Shown here piece by piece: positions 16,605 through 26,168 of a DNA stretch of 64,000 bases. Under the pieces are notes generated by a model, which was not told where the DNA came from, did not search any database, and was given only the letters and a program-made list of their open reading frames with translations. The stretch's first letter is position 1, and the number at the start of each line of letters is the position of its first letter. The translations under genes were made by a program, and so were the position numbers. This DNA is from an uncultured Chitinophaga sp. (GTDB lineage Bacteria > Bacteroidota > Bacteroidia > Chitinophagales > Chitinophagaceae): the NCBI RefSeq assembly GCF_937898475.1, contig NZ_CALEJS010000021.1:1-64000 (forward strand). Direction: 5' to 3'.

Positions 16605-17639
16605 GTGAGCAAGCCTATTTTAGTGATCAAATTTGGAACGGCTTCTATTACTCATGAGAACGGAGAGCTGGATGAATCAATCATAGCAGCAATTGCCAGG
16701 CAGGTAGCTGCCCTGCATTCACAGTATAATATGGTGCTGGTATCATCCGGTGCGGTAGCAGCCGGAAAAAAACACCTGCTGCAGTACAATGCCACTATCA
16801 GTGAACGCAAAGCCGCCGCAGCTATCGGCAACCCCTTGCTGCTTAATAAATATGCACAGTACTTTCAACCCTTCGGGATTGCCATTGCACAAAGCCTTTG
16901 TGAAAGAAGACATTTCAGCAACCGGGGACAGTTCCTGCAGTTGAAGAAAACCTACGAAGAACTATGGGCAAGCAATATCATCCCTGTGGCGAATGAAAAC
17001 GACGTGGTAAGCGACCTGGAACTTAAATTCTCGGATAACGATGAACTGGCCACCCTCATAGCAGTGGGCTTTGGCGCATCTGGCTTGCTGTTCAGTACCT
17101 CAGTAGGCGGTGTGCTCGATAAAGATGGTAAAGTAGTACCGCAGATAGATGTGATCGATGAATCTGTATTTGCCCTGGCAGATACAAAGAAATCAAGCCT
17201 GGGTCTCGGTGGTATGGTATCCAAGCTCACCTTTGCCCGTTTGGCCACCCGCATGGGTATCCGGGTAGTGATCTTTGGTATTCATACGCCTGATGGTATC
17301 CTGAATGCACTGGATGGTAAAACGGGTACTCTGTGTCTGCCGCAGCAATGCAGTATGCCCGCCCGTAAAAAATGGCTGGCCAGTGGTAGCCTGGTAACTG
17401 GCCGTTTACAGGTAGACGCCGGCGCGCAGAAAGCGCTGGAGAAAAGGCACAGCCTCCTGGCAGTAGGCGTGAAAACCGTATTGGAAAGGTTTACCCGCGG
17501 CGAGGTGGTAGAGATCGTTAATGAAAACAACGAAGCCATTGCCGTTGCCAGGGCAAAGGTGTCATCCGATACACTGTCATTAAATAAAAAGATGCAGAAT
17601 GTTGAAATCGCACATGCTGATGATATTGTGTTATTGTAG
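16605..17639 (+). CDS. proB: Glutamate 5-kinase (ProB)
   Basis: 344 residues from a GTG codon at 16605 (V-S-K-P-I-L-V-I-K-F-G), chosen because the amino acid kinase domain begins right there; a further GTG at 16557 would add 16 residues reading back into GH127. It phosphorylates L-glutamate in the first step of proline synthesis. Visible are the N-terminal nucleotide loop K-F-G-T-A-S-I-T, the V-S-S-G-A-V-A-A-G-K block near 48, N-E-N-D-V-V near 126, the G-G-M-V-S-K-L block near 205, and a C-terminal PUA-like segment (R-G-E-V-V-E-I-V-N) of about 70 residues. proA follows 8 bases after the stop. Confidence 0.93.
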   Translation: MSKPILVIKFGTASITHENGELDESIIAAIARQVAALHSQYNMVLVSSGAVAAGKKHLLQYNATISERKAAAAIGNPLLLNKYAQYFQPFGIAIAQSLCERRHFSNRGQFLQLKKTYEELWASNIIPVANENDVVSDLELKFSDNDELATLIAVGFGASGLLFSTSVGGVLDKDGKVVPQIDVIDESVFALADTKKSSLGLGGMVSKLTFARLATRMGIRVVIFGIHTPDGILNALDGKTGTLCLPQQCSMPARKKWLASGSLVTGRLQVDAGAQKALEKRHSLLAVGVKTVLERFTRGEVVEIVNENNEAIAVARAKVSSDTLSLNKKMQNVEIAHADDIVLL

Positions 17640-17647
17640 TTAAGAAG

Positions 17648-18898
17648 ATGGAAACGATACAACCTTTGCTGGAAAAGGCCCAGCAGGCCACCAGCGCAAT
17701 CAAGACACTACCGGCTCAGCAAAAGCAGGAACTGCTGCAGCAGCTGGCCGTTCGTATACAACAACATACGCAGGAGATCATTGCTGCCAATCAGCAGGAC
17801 CTGGAGCGCATGCCAGACACGGATCCTAAAAAGGACCGCCTGCTGTTGAACGCAGACCGCATACGGCAACTGGCGGAGAGCCTGCAGGAGATTGCGTTGC
17901 TGCCCGATCCCGCCAATCAGCTGCTGCTGGAGAAAAAACTGGCCAACGGCCTGCTGGTGCAGAAACGCACCGTGCCTTTGGGTGTAGTTGGCGTGATCTA
18001 TGAATCAAGACCCAATGTAACAGTGGATGTAGCTGCGCTTTGTATACGCTCCGGCAACGTATGTGTACTGCGGGGCGGATCAGACGCTTTTTATACCAAT
18101 ACCTGCCTGGTAGCACTCATACAACAGTTGCTGGGGGAATTCAAACTGCCTGAAACAGTGGTACAGCTGCTACCGGCAGACCGTAACCTCATTGGGGAAT
18201 TGCTGACAGCAGTTAAATATATCGATATCATCATCCCCCGCGGATCTCAGCAGCTGATAGATTATGTGCGTGAAAACGCTCGTGTACCGGTGATCGAAAC
18301 GGGTGCAGGTGTTTGTCATACCTATGTGGAAAGTACGGCCGATCTTGAGCAGGCCAGCGCCATAGTCACCAATGCCAAAGTATCACGCCCCTCCGTATGT
18401 AATGCGCTTGATACGGTACTGGTAGACAATGCCGTTGCAGCAAAGTTCCTGCAATTGCTCGCCCCTTCACTGCAGGCCTATAACGTAGAGATCTTCGCAG
18501 ACGATAAAGCATTTTCTATACTGCAAAAGGCAGGGTACCCTTATCTGCAACAGGCCGCCCCGGAAGATTTTGGCCGTGAATTTCTCGACTTCAAATGTTC
18601 TGTCAAAGTTGTAGCCAATGCAGAGGAGGCTCTTGAACATATCCGCCAGTATTCCTCCAAACATTCTGAAGCCATCATTTCTTCCAATGCCGCTATCAGC
18701 GAACGTTTTCTGAACGAGGTAGATGCCGCGGCTGTATATGTAAATGCCTCCACCCGCTTTACAGACGGCGGCGTTTTTGGACTGGGTGCTGAAATAGGCA
18801 TCTCAACACAGAAGCTGCACGCCCGCGGGCCTTTTGCGCTCGAAAAGCTGGTGACGGAAAAGTGGTTTGTACATGGCAGCGGCCAAATCAGGACCTGA
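17648..18898 (+). CDS. proA: Gamma-glutamyl phosphate reductase (ProA)
   Basis: 416 residues, the usual length. ProA reduces gamma-glutamyl phosphate with NADPH to glutamate semialdehyde, the second step of proline synthesis. The aldehyde-dehydrogenase-like fold is shown by G-V-V-G-V-I-Y-E-S-R-P-N-V-T-V-D near 113-128, R-G-G-S-D-A near 145, I-I-P-R-G-S near 197, and the catalytic Cys in R-P-S-V-C-N-A-L-D-T near 250. It directly follows proB, as in most bacteria, and is convergent with the GLPGLI gene, 6 bases apart. Confidence 0.96.
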   Translation: METIQPLLEKAQQATSAIKTLPAQQKQELLQQLAVRIQQHTQEIIAANQQDLERMPDTDPKKDRLLLNADRIRQLAESLQEIALLPDPANQLLLEKKLANGLLVQKRTVPLGVVGVIYESRPNVTVDVAALCIRSGNVCVLRGGSDAFYTNTCLVALIQQLLGEFKLPETVVQLLPADRNLIGELLTAVKYIDIIIPRGSQQLIDYVRENARVPVIETGAGVCHTYVESTADLEQASAIVTNAKVSRPSVCNALDTVLVDNAVAAKFLQLLAPSLQAYNVEIFADDKAFSILQKAGYPYLQQAAPEDFGREFLDFKCSVKVVANAEEALEHIRQYSSKHSEAIISSNAAISERFLNEVDAAAVYVNASTRFTDGGVFGLGAEIGISTQKLHARGPFALEKLVTEKWFVHGSGQIRT

Positions 18899-18904
18899 AC
18901 AGGT

Positions 18905-19651
18905 CTACAACAGGGATGCCGTAATAAATGCCATGCCGTAGCTACCCCAGTTCTTCAGGCTTTTGTTAAGGGTTTCGAACAACGTTTTGTTGTCCACCTT
19001 TTTCCCTTTTGAAGGCGCTTTCAGGTTGGCCGTGCTCACACTTTCTGACAATACTTTTGTTGCAAACCATGTTACATGCTCATAGGGCAGGGCAACCCCC
19101 AGGATCATCCCGGGTAAGCCGCTGAAAGACTCCGGACCGCCCGGTGTAACAATAGCGTCGGTATAGAACGCCACCACGTAAACAGAATCCATAATCACCG
19201 CATTGGCCCTGCGGCAGTCAAACCCTGCTATATTGCGCTTTTCGTCTGTTATTTTCCAGCGGATGGAACGGGTGCTGTCCTTTACCAGGAAGATCTCTTC
19301 AAATATTGTTTTTTGTGCAATGCTTTCCTGCTTATCCAGATCGCTGTATACTATATTGTCTTCCGCAGGTTCAGGACGTAGCCGTGCATTGTCGGGGTTT
19401 TCCCTTCCGGGTGCATATAAGGTAGTATTGTTGTGGAAGCGTAAGTCAAAATAAGAGATCTTAAACTTAGGCTGCCGTTTTTTCTCCATCTCTTTCCAGG
19501 TACTTTCATTGCTGCCGTATATGGCATCCAGCCGGGCATGTGCGTTGAACCTTTTTTCATATTCAATGCGGCCTTCTGTGAGGTAAACGGGTTGTTGTGC
19601 CGCAGCTTTCAGCGTAATATTTATAAGGAGGAAAAGCAGTATTGTTCTCAT
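18905..19651 (-). CDS. GLPGLI family protein
   Basis: 248 residues with a signal peptide (about 1-18, ending K-A-A-A-Q). The family-defining motif is present as G-L-P-G-M-I near residue 182, in the expected context of a beta-rich secreted protein (P-E-S-F-S-G-L-P-G-M-I-L-G-V). GLPGLI proteins are common in Bacteroidota and usually sit next to outer-membrane beta-barrel proteins; their role is not established. Here it starts 18 bases after a 925-aa beta-barrel protein on the same strand, so the two form one operon and probably act together in the envelope. Confidence 0.9.
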   Translation of the reverse strand: MRTILLFLLINITLKAAAQQPVYLTEGRIEYEKRFNAHARLDAIYGSNESTWKEMEKKRQPKFKISYFDLRFHNNTTLYAPGRENPDNARLRPEPAEDNIVYSDLDKQESIAQKTIFEEIFLVKDSTRSIRWKITDEKRNIAGFDCRRANAVIMDSVYVVAFYTDAIVTPGGPESFSGLPGMILGVALPYEHVTWFATKVLSESVSTANLKAPSKGKKVDNKTLFETLNKSLKNWGSYGMAFITASLL

Positions 19652-19669
19652 ACTTGTGTTCTTTTGCGG

Positions 19670-22447
19670 TTATTGTTTATCGGCGCCACCGGTTTTATTA
19701 AAGTTCCAGATCACGGAAAGGAAGAGATATCGCTGGATGGTGCTGTACGTGTTCTGTGTAATGAAGTTGCTGTTCACCTGCCTGTTAAACCCTATGTTCT
19801 CGTTCAGCAGATCGTTTACAGCTGCTTTGATCAGGAGGGCATCATTCTTCAGGAGCTTCTTACCGATCCAGGCATTCCACAGGAACACATTGTTATTAGT
19901 GGTAAATACTTCTGTTTTCTGGCGCAGGTTGATAATACAGTCTGAATGTATCTCTACTTTCCAGGGCAGGAAAAAACTTACATCAGGGCTCATATTAAAG
20001 CTCCAGTAGTTGGTTTGTACCCTTTGCTGTACAGACGAGCTGCTGTTGGTATAGTTGGCGAACGCCTCAAGTCCCAACTCATATATTTTATCTTTCCTGT
20101 GCCGTATGTAAATACCGCTCCTGTAATTGCCACTGTTGGTGACATTCAGGGCATCATTTACATAGTTCACGTAACGGCTGTAATTGAAGCTTCCGTTGAG
20201 GCCTACGCGCGCAGCCAGTTTGGTTAATTTAAGGCCATAGTCCACATACATGCCGGCTGAACGATTGCCATCTACGTTAACAGATTGGTTGGTTCTCCTG
20301 CCGTTGGCGTCAACAGTGCTCCGGCTGCTGATGGCATTAGTGGTGAAGCTATAATTGGCGCTGACATATATTCCTCTTTCAGAAAGCAGCCTGAAATCGT
20401 TGAACGAGATCCTTACACTATTATAGAACTGTGGTTTCAGGTCGGGATTACCAATGGTAACATTCAGCGGATCTTCATTGGTTCGCAGGGGCTGTATCTG
20501 GTCAATGCCCGGCTGCCGCGTACTACCGTTGTAGTTGAAAGTAAACCTTCTCTGGCTGTTGAACATGTAAGCCACTGTAGCCTGTGGATACCAGTTCACA
20601 AAGTCGCGCGTGCGGGTAATGTCCTTGCGTACGTCCCGCTGGTCAAAGCTGGTAAGACCTACGTTCGTACCAAAGTTCACACGCAGCTTTTTGTTGATCA
20701 GGTTATAGGTGATACCACCGCGATGAGTGAACATATTAAAAGCATAGTCATTACTGAACAGGGTATCCAGCTGGCTGTATTTCCCGTTATTATCCTGGTT
20801 AAAGGAGTTCCTGTTGGAATTGCTGTTGTTAACTATCACACCATAATTGATGATTAGTGAACTGGTAGCTGATAAAGGCTCTGAATAGGTCAGTTTGGTA
20901 TCAAAGCTGAAGTTCTCATTTAAATTGGTCTTATACTGATCTATCCTTTGTGTGCTCTCAATGCTGCCGTTCTCATAAAATTCCGTAGTGGAATTCAGGT
21001 AGCCATCAGAGGTGCTGCGTGAAAAGCGCTCTATAATGTTCAATGACAGTGTTCTGCCTTTTTTGCGTAGTTTTTTACGCCACAGGATATTGCTGTTCAG
21101 GCTGCGGTTGTCGCCAATGGTGTTGATATTACGATCATTCTGGTTCACCAGCGAACTGTCTTCAGCAAGGGATTGTGTGTTGAACACGCTGCCCGTGGTT
21201 TTATGATCCAGGCCGCCGTCTGCCTGTATCTTGATAGAAGAGGTGGAGTCCAGCTGGATCTCATAGGAGGCGTTGGCCCGTTGCCGTAATATGTTATTGG
21301 AGAAACGCTGTGATGAATTGGTATAGTACAAGGTATCGGGCAATAAGTACTGCGAGTTGGTGGTGCTGCTGCCATCTACATACAACTGCATGATCTTATA
21401 ACTGCCGTTCACGGATTGTTTGTCCTCATTCCATTTATTGCTGTACATCAGACCGCCTGTCTGTACCAGCGGATAACCCTGACCTTCATAGTTTCCGTCC
21501 CAGGAATCCAGGTCATCTCTTGAGCCGGAAAAGAAATAGGTATCAGTCGTTTCATCGTAGCCGGCGCCTGATGACATTTGCCCGTAACTATTCCTTTCCT
21601 GCCAGTTTAAACCTGTTTTACCGGTATTGGATACAATACCGTACCCGGAGAGTTTCCGTTTCTTACTGAATGAATTGAACATGGCCTGGCTGTCATGGTA
21701 GCCATCGGTACCAGCGCCGGTGCTCAGCTTTCCAAAGTAGCCGTTCTTTTTGTTCTCTTTCAGTTTCAGGTTCAGGGTCTTTGTTTTTTCTCCATCGTCT
21801 ACGCCTGTAAAGGTGGCCTGGTCGCTTTTTTTATCAAACACCTGTACTTTATCCACCATATCGGCCCGCAGGTTCTGGGTGGCAAGGGTAGGATCATCGC
21901 CAAAAAATTCTTCGCCGTCTACCAGCACCTTTTGTACTTTCTCACCCTGCGCGGTGATCTGCCCGTTCTTATCTACCTGTATGCCGGGTAGTTTCTTGAG
22001 CAGCTCTTCCACGGAGGCATTGGGCGGCACCTTGAAACTGTCTGCATTGTACTCGGTGGTATCGCCTTTGAGCTTGATGGCGGCCACTGCCTGGTTGATC
22101 ACTACTTCCTGGAGCAGGCGTGCCTTCAGCGACATGATGATCCTGGCATTGGTGATGCTGGTTGAATCTGTCAGTTGTAAGGGTTCCACATAATCTGCAA
22201 AGCCCGGCGCTGTTACCAGCATCAGGTAGTTACCGCCTTTAAGGCCCTTCAGCTCAAAATACCCCGAGGCATTGGTCCGGGTAAACTTATACAGCATAGA
22301 GTCTTTGGCCTGTAAAAGGGTTATGACCGTGTTCGATAGGTTTTGATGATTAAGGGTATCCATAATGCTGCCTTTTACGGCTGCTTGCTGGCTATAGCAC
22401 AGGCAAGGGACAGCAGTACAGAAAATCAAGGTAGAGAGTGTCTTCAT
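19670..22447 (-). CDS. Outer-membrane beta-barrel protein, TonB-receptor-like, with carboxypeptidase-like N domain
   Basis: 925 residues. A signal peptide (about 1-20) is followed by a carboxypeptidase-regulatory-like domain (about 24-110: K-G-S-I-M-D-T-L-N-H-Q ... G-Y-F-E-L-K-G-L-K-G-G-N-Y), a plug-like region (P-P-N-A-S-V-E-E-L-L-K-K-L-P-G-I-Q-V-D and K-V-L-V-D-G-E-E-F-F-G-D-D-P near 140-190), and a long beta-barrel of repeated amphipathic strands rich in N/S/T/Y, the type seen in the OMP_b-brl_3 group. It is not a SusC: there is no partner SusD and the plug differs. Substrate unknown. The pairing with GLPGLI downstream is typical. Confidence 0.88.
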   Translation of the reverse strand: MKTLSTLIFCTAVPCLCYSQQAAVKGSIMDTLNHQNLSNTVITLLQAKDSMLYKFTRTNASGYFELKGLKGGNYLMLVTAPGFADYVEPLQLTDSTSITNARIIMSLKARLLQEVVINQAVAAIKLKGDTTEYNADSFKVPPNASVEELLKKLPGIQVDKNGQITAQGEKVQKVLVDGEEFFGDDPTLATQNLRADMVDKVQVFDKKSDQATFTGVDDGEKTKTLNLKLKENKKNGYFGKLSTGAGTDGYHDSQAMFNSFSKKRKLSGYGIVSNTGKTGLNWQERNSYGQMSSGAGYDETTDTYFFSGSRDDLDSWDGNYEGQGYPLVQTGGLMYSNKWNEDKQSVNGSYKIMQLYVDGSSTTNSQYLLPDTLYYTNSSQRFSNNILRQRANASYEIQLDSTSSIKIQADGGLDHKTTGSVFNTQSLAEDSSLVNQNDRNINTIGDNRSLNSNILWRKKLRKKGRTLSLNIIERFSRSTSDGYLNSTTEFYENGSIESTQRIDQYKTNLNENFSFDTKLTYSEPLSATSSLIINYGVIVNNSNSNRNSFNQDNNGKYSQLDTLFSNDYAFNMFTHRGGITYNLINKKLRVNFGTNVGLTSFDQRDVRKDITRTRDFVNWYPQATVAYMFNSQRRFTFNYNGSTRQPGIDQIQPLRTNEDPLNVTIGNPDLKPQFYNSVRISFNDFRLLSERGIYVSANYSFTTNAISSRSTVDANGRRTNQSVNVDGNRSAGMYVDYGLKLTKLAARVGLNGSFNYSRYVNYVNDALNVTNSGNYRSGIYIRHRKDKIYELGLEAFANYTNSSSSVQQRVQTNYWSFNMSPDVSFFLPWKVEIHSDCIINLRQKTEVFTTNNNVFLWNAWIGKKLLKNDALLIKAAVNDLLNENIGFNRQVNSNFITQNTYSTIQRYLFLSVIWNFNKTGGADKQ

Positions 22448-22810
22448 TTACGGGATTTAACAGGGTTAGCTTAATAGACGCAAACGGTTGTTAATTCCAT
22501 AAATTAAAAGCGTTTATTTTATTTTTTATAGACCTACGTAGTGAAAAATCTGTTAATTTATCAATGTTCCGGTATAGATCAGCAGTGGAAGCGGGCATCA
22601 GCAATGTTACCCCTTTCTGGCATTTTTTAATATCTTTAATAGACAAACTAACACTTTACACTGTTCAACCATATGCCAGGGGCTTTGCACTTTATCTCCG
22701 GTGCAGCCGCCAGATATGCCAACGGAGAAATCACAGTGCAGCATGCCTGAAGGTACGGACCTGCCCTGTACTGTTCAGGCGCTCCCATCTTTTGACGGAA
22801 ACAGGTATGT
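22448..22810. other. 363-bp divergent intergenic region
   Basis: Separates the minus-strand beta-barrel gene and the plus-strand sigma-54 response regulator. No credible coding sequence. The sequence GCAAACGGTTGTT near 22480 is half like a LacI operator but is not palindromic. I found no sigma-54 promoter (GG-N10-GC) that stands out. Nothing further was recognised. Confidence 0.5.
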
Positions 22811-24736
22811 ATGAGCGAAAAAGTACTAATAGTAGAGGATGAATTTATTGTGGCCAATGATCTGCGCCTGATGCTGCAACGGGCGGGGTACCAGGTATGC
22901 GGTATAGCCCCTTCTGTAAAAGAAGCGCAGGATATTATTGATCAGCACCAACCCGGTCTGGTAATACTTGATATCTATCTGAAAGGCCGGCAAACAGGTA
23001 TTGAGCTTGCCCAACAGTTAAAGGAAAGGCATATCGCATTTGTATATCTCTCCGCCAATTCCAGTCAGCATGTACTGGAGGCGGCAAAGGCTACTGAGCC
23101 TTACGGCTTCCTGGTAAAGCCTTTCCGCGAAAAGGATGTATTGGTTACGATTGATGTGGCCCGGTACCGCCACCAGCATAGCCTGGAATCGGGGTACCGC
23201 CGGGAGCTGTTATTACAGGAGGCCATTTCACAGATCATCACCGAACGGATCAGACCTGAACAAAAATGCCTGAAAATAGCCCGCGCCCTGCAATCATACC
23301 TCCCTTTCGATTATATGTCTGCCGGCGCGCTGGGTTTCCTGCGTATCGGGTTCGATGAATACCAGGTGATCAGGAAGGATGAATTGTGTACCATATCCGG
23401 CCTCAAAGCAGCAGATCTGGATGTACTGCAGGCCGGTACGCCGGTGGATCAGTTCAGCGCCGCATACAACCAGGAGGCGTTTGAAGGTATCCTGGCTCAA
23501 TATCCGCTGAAGGGATTGCTGGCCCGTACTTTTCAGCTGCAGTCCCACCTGGTGGTACCCATATCGCATCCCGGCGGCGGCGCTACTCCCTTTAGTTTTT
23601 ACAGCCGCAGGCCAGACGCCTATCAAAGCGGCGACACGCATATCCTGGAGCGTTTACAACATTTACTGGCAAAGTTGGAAGTTCCCGGAGATCAGGTTGT
23701 TGTGTCGGCGTCCAGCCCGCACGGTACCTATGGGCACACCGTTGCCGCAGGCTTTGACGGTATCATCGGCAAAAGTCACCGGCTGCTCCGTGTACTGGAC
23801 CATGTGGCCCAGGTGGCGCCGTTTGACACCTCTGTATTGATAACAGGGGAGAGCGGCACCGGTAAGGAGAAAGTGGCCAGGAGCATTCACCAGCTATCGC
23901 CACGTTGCAGGAAGCCGCTGGTAAAGGTGAATTGCGCTGCATTACCTTCCAGCCTGATAGAGTCAGAGCTATTCGGCTACGAGAAAGGCGCTTTTACAGG
24001 CGCTGCCAACAGGAGGATCGGTAAATTTGAACAGGCCGATGAAGGCACCATCTTCCTTGACGAGATAGGCGAAATGCCGCTGGAACTACAGGTAAAATTG
24101 TTAAGGGTATTGCAGGAAAAGGAGATAGAACGCATAGGCGGCAGAAATGCCATTAAAGTGAATGTGCGCATCATCGCCGCTACCAATCGTAACCTGGAGC
24201 AAGCGGTAGCGGAAGGCCGTTTCAGACTTGATCTTTACTACCGGCTGAACGTGTTCCCCATCAACATGCCGCCCCTGAGAGAACGCAGGGAAGACATCCG
24301 CTTACTGGCAGACGCCTTTGCAACACAATACACCAGCAGGATGCACAAGCCCTATTACGGAATAGCCCCGCAGATGATGGATGCCCTGGAAGCATGGGAC
24401 TGGCCCGGTAACATCCGCGAACTGGAAAACGTGATCGAACAATCTGTCATACTGAATGACGGCAATTCCCCGCTTGAACTTAAACGCCCGCTGGGAAACG
24501 GATGGCTGACCGGTCTTACACCCGTTGCCGCACCAGGGGATGCCCAGGTGAAAACATTTACAGACATGAAAAAACACCTGCAGGAAACAGAACGGGCCTA
24601 TATACTTTCCGTACTGAAAAAAACGAATGGCCGTATAAGAGGGGAAAGCGGCGCGGCCAGGATCCTTAACCTGAATCCTACTACCCTGGAATCCAGGATC
24701 GCCAGACTGGGTATTAAAAAAGAGGACATTTCTTAA
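22811..24736 (+). CDS. Sigma-54-dependent response regulator (receiver, GAF-like, AAA+, Fis HTH)
   Basis: 641 residues. An N-terminal receiver (about 1-120) has the acidic pair E-D near 9-10, phosphoacceptor Asp54 (V-I-L-D-I-Y-L-K-G) and Lys near 109. A middle region of about 130-290 residues looks GAF-like. The AAA+ sigma-54 activator domain has Walker A G-E-S-G-T-G-K-E at about 345, the sigma-54 contact loop G-A-F-T-G-A at about 393, and Walker B I-F-L-D-E-I-G near 415; the C-terminal end forms a Fis-type helix-turn-helix (A-R-I-L-N-L-N-P-T-T-L-E-S-R-I). It activates sigma-54 promoters on phosphorylation. No histidine kinase gene is adjacent, so it is an orphan and its signal is unknown. 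Confidence 0.93.
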   Translation: MSEKVLIVEDEFIVANDLRLMLQRAGYQVCGIAPSVKEAQDIIDQHQPGLVILDIYLKGRQTGIELAQQLKERHIAFVYLSANSSQHVLEAAKATEPYGFLVKPFREKDVLVTIDVARYRHQHSLESGYRRELLLQEAISQIITERIRPEQKCLKIARALQSYLPFDYMSAGALGFLRIGFDEYQVIRKDELCTISGLKAADLDVLQAGTPVDQFSAAYNQEAFEGILAQYPLKGLLARTFQLQSHLVVPISHPGGGATPFSFYSRRPDAYQSGDTHILERLQHLLAKLEVPGDQVVVSASSPHGTYGHTVAAGFDGIIGKSHRLLRVLDHVAQVAPFDTSVLITGESGTGKEKVARSIHQLSPRCRKPLVKVNCAALPSSLIESELFGYEKGAFTGAANRRIGKFEQADEGTIFLDEIGEMPLELQVKLLRVLQEKEIERIGGRNAIKVNVRIIAATNRNLEQAVAEGRFRLDLYYRLNVFPINMPPLRERREDIRLLADAFATQYTSRMHKPYYGIAPQMMDALEAWDWPGNIRELENVIEQSVILNDGNSPLELKRPLGNGWLTGLTPVAAPGDAQVKTFTDMKKHLQETERAYILSVLKKTNGRIRGESGAARILNLNPTTLESRIARLGIKKEDIS

Positions 24737-25241
24737 ATGTTGAGGGGAGCGATCATACTGTTTTCTCTATGCTCCCTACATGCTTTCCGTATGCTTCAGG
24801 GGTTTCTGTTAAAATAATACCGTTGACAGGGTTGTTTAAGCCTGTTTTAAAAAAGAAAACCGGAATAAGAATACCCCGGCCTTTACCTAAACCTACAACT
24901 GTTACACTGTTAAAAGACTAGCACATTGTATGTGCCTATATTATCAGGTAATTTTATTCAACAGCAAAGATGCAACTAAAAACGGGTCCGGGGAATATCT
25001 AAATGACGGATTCTGTTGTACTTATCCCGGTTTATCAGAAAGCTCATCCACGGTGGATCGTATTTTTATCAGAGACGGCTCCGAAAAAGTCGGAGGCAGA
25101 AATGTCATATAATTGTTTGATAAATGAGACCCCGCAATTTAAGTGCTTCTTTTTCAAAGCGCTATATGCGGTAAATATAAGTATGCTTAAATCGGGCAAT
25201 TCCGGTACATTAATAGACGGGATAAGCAAAACTACAACGTT
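24737..25241. other. 505-bp intergenic region
   Basis: No gene supported. Short open frames on the plus strand (for example from 25003) run into the AraC gene in another frame and lack coding character. Two weak hairpins occur: GGGAGC/GCTCCC around 24744-24775 just after the response regulator stop, without a good T run, and CTCCGA/TCGGAG near 25078-25094. The AraC promoter presumably lies in the right part. Confidence 0.5.
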
Positions 25242-26153
25242 ATGCTATCCCTTAACAGGCCAAGTACCATCATCAAGAACGGAACCTCTCTCCAGCATCC
25301 TACCAGGGGCACTGCATTACCCTTTGAGATTCATACCATTGAATGGATGATGAAAAACAGGTGGGGACAGCAAAGCACTCCCCACCGGCATAATTATTAC
25401 AAGATCATCTGGGTTAAACAGGGGGGAGGCACCTACCTGGTAGACCTGGATAAACATGGTATCAGTAATAATACGGTATATTGCCAGGCGCCCGGACAAA
25501 TATACCTGTTCAACGCGGGGGAGCATACTTCGGGTTACGTTGTTTCCTTTACCGCAGAATTCCTGGGCATAAATGAGCACAGTTTTGAACCCCTGCATGA
25601 CCCCGGCTTTCTCAATGCCTGCGCGCATGCACCTGTTATAAAAGTGAGCGGCGAAATGCAAAAGGAAATGCAGGAGATCATCGAAAAGATGGTGAAAGAA
25701 TATGATAATTTTTTCCTGCTGCGTGCAGAGATACTGAAAGGCTTTCTGAAGATATTCCTGATCTACCTTACCCGCCAGTTTGGAAGGCCTGCCATGTATC
25801 AGCAGCGTACCAAGAACACCGCGCTGACGGATAAATTCCTGGGACTGCTGGAAAAGAACTATACTACCTGTAAAATGGTGAGCGATTATGCCGAGGAATT
25901 GTTTGTAAGCTCCAATTACCTGAATGAAATAGTAAAAAAGGTAACCGGTTTCCCGGCCAGCTATCACATCCGGCAGCGTATTGTGCTGGAGGCCAAAAGA
26001 CAGGCTATTTACGTGAACGCCAGTATGAAGGAGATTGCCTACCATCTGGGCTTTGATGACATTGCGCATTTCAGTAAATTCTTTAAAAACGTTTCGGGCA
26101 TGAGTTTTACCGAGTTTAAAAAAGAGGCCTTGCGCCGCTTCAGTTTTCAATAG
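25242..26153 (+). CDS. AraC-family transcriptional regulator
   Basis: 303 residues: an N-terminal cupin-like sensor region (about 25-140, with T-P-H-R-H-N-Y-Y-K-I-I-W-V near 47) and a C-terminal double helix-turn-helix (about 205-300: D-Y-A-E-E-L-F-V-S-S-N-Y-L-N-E-I-V-K, then I-A-Y-H-L-G-F-D-D-I-A-H-F-S-K-F-F-K). The YceI gene starts 15 bases later, so this regulator may head and control the 25242-29557 gene string. Start taken at the first Met; a start at the next in-frame Met (M-M-K-N-R) would remove part of the cupin. Effector unknown. Confidence 0.9.
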   Translation: MLSLNRPSTIIKNGTSLQHPTRGTALPFEIHTIEWMMKNRWGQQSTPHRHNYYKIIWVKQGGGTYLVDLDKHGISNNTVYCQAPGQIYLFNAGEHTSGYVVSFTAEFLGINEHSFEPLHDPGFLNACAHAPVIKVSGEMQKEMQEIIEKMVKEYDNFFLLRAEILKGFLKIFLIYLTRQFGRPAMYQQRTKNTALTDKFLGLLEKNYTTCKMVSDYAEELFVSSNYLNEIVKKVTGFPASYHIRQRIVLEAKRQAIYVNASMKEIAYHLGFDDIAHFSKFFKNVSGMSFTEFKKEALRRFSFQ

Positions 26154-26168
26154 GTCAGGCCTGCTAAT

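Noticed and set aside
22475..22492. GCAAACGGTTGTT as a second LacI operator
   Set aside because: It is not palindromic in its right half and lies before an unrelated beta-barrel gene.
25003..25350. 115-aa plus-strand frame before the AraC gene
   Set aside because: It overlaps the start of the AraC gene in another frame and resembles no protein.
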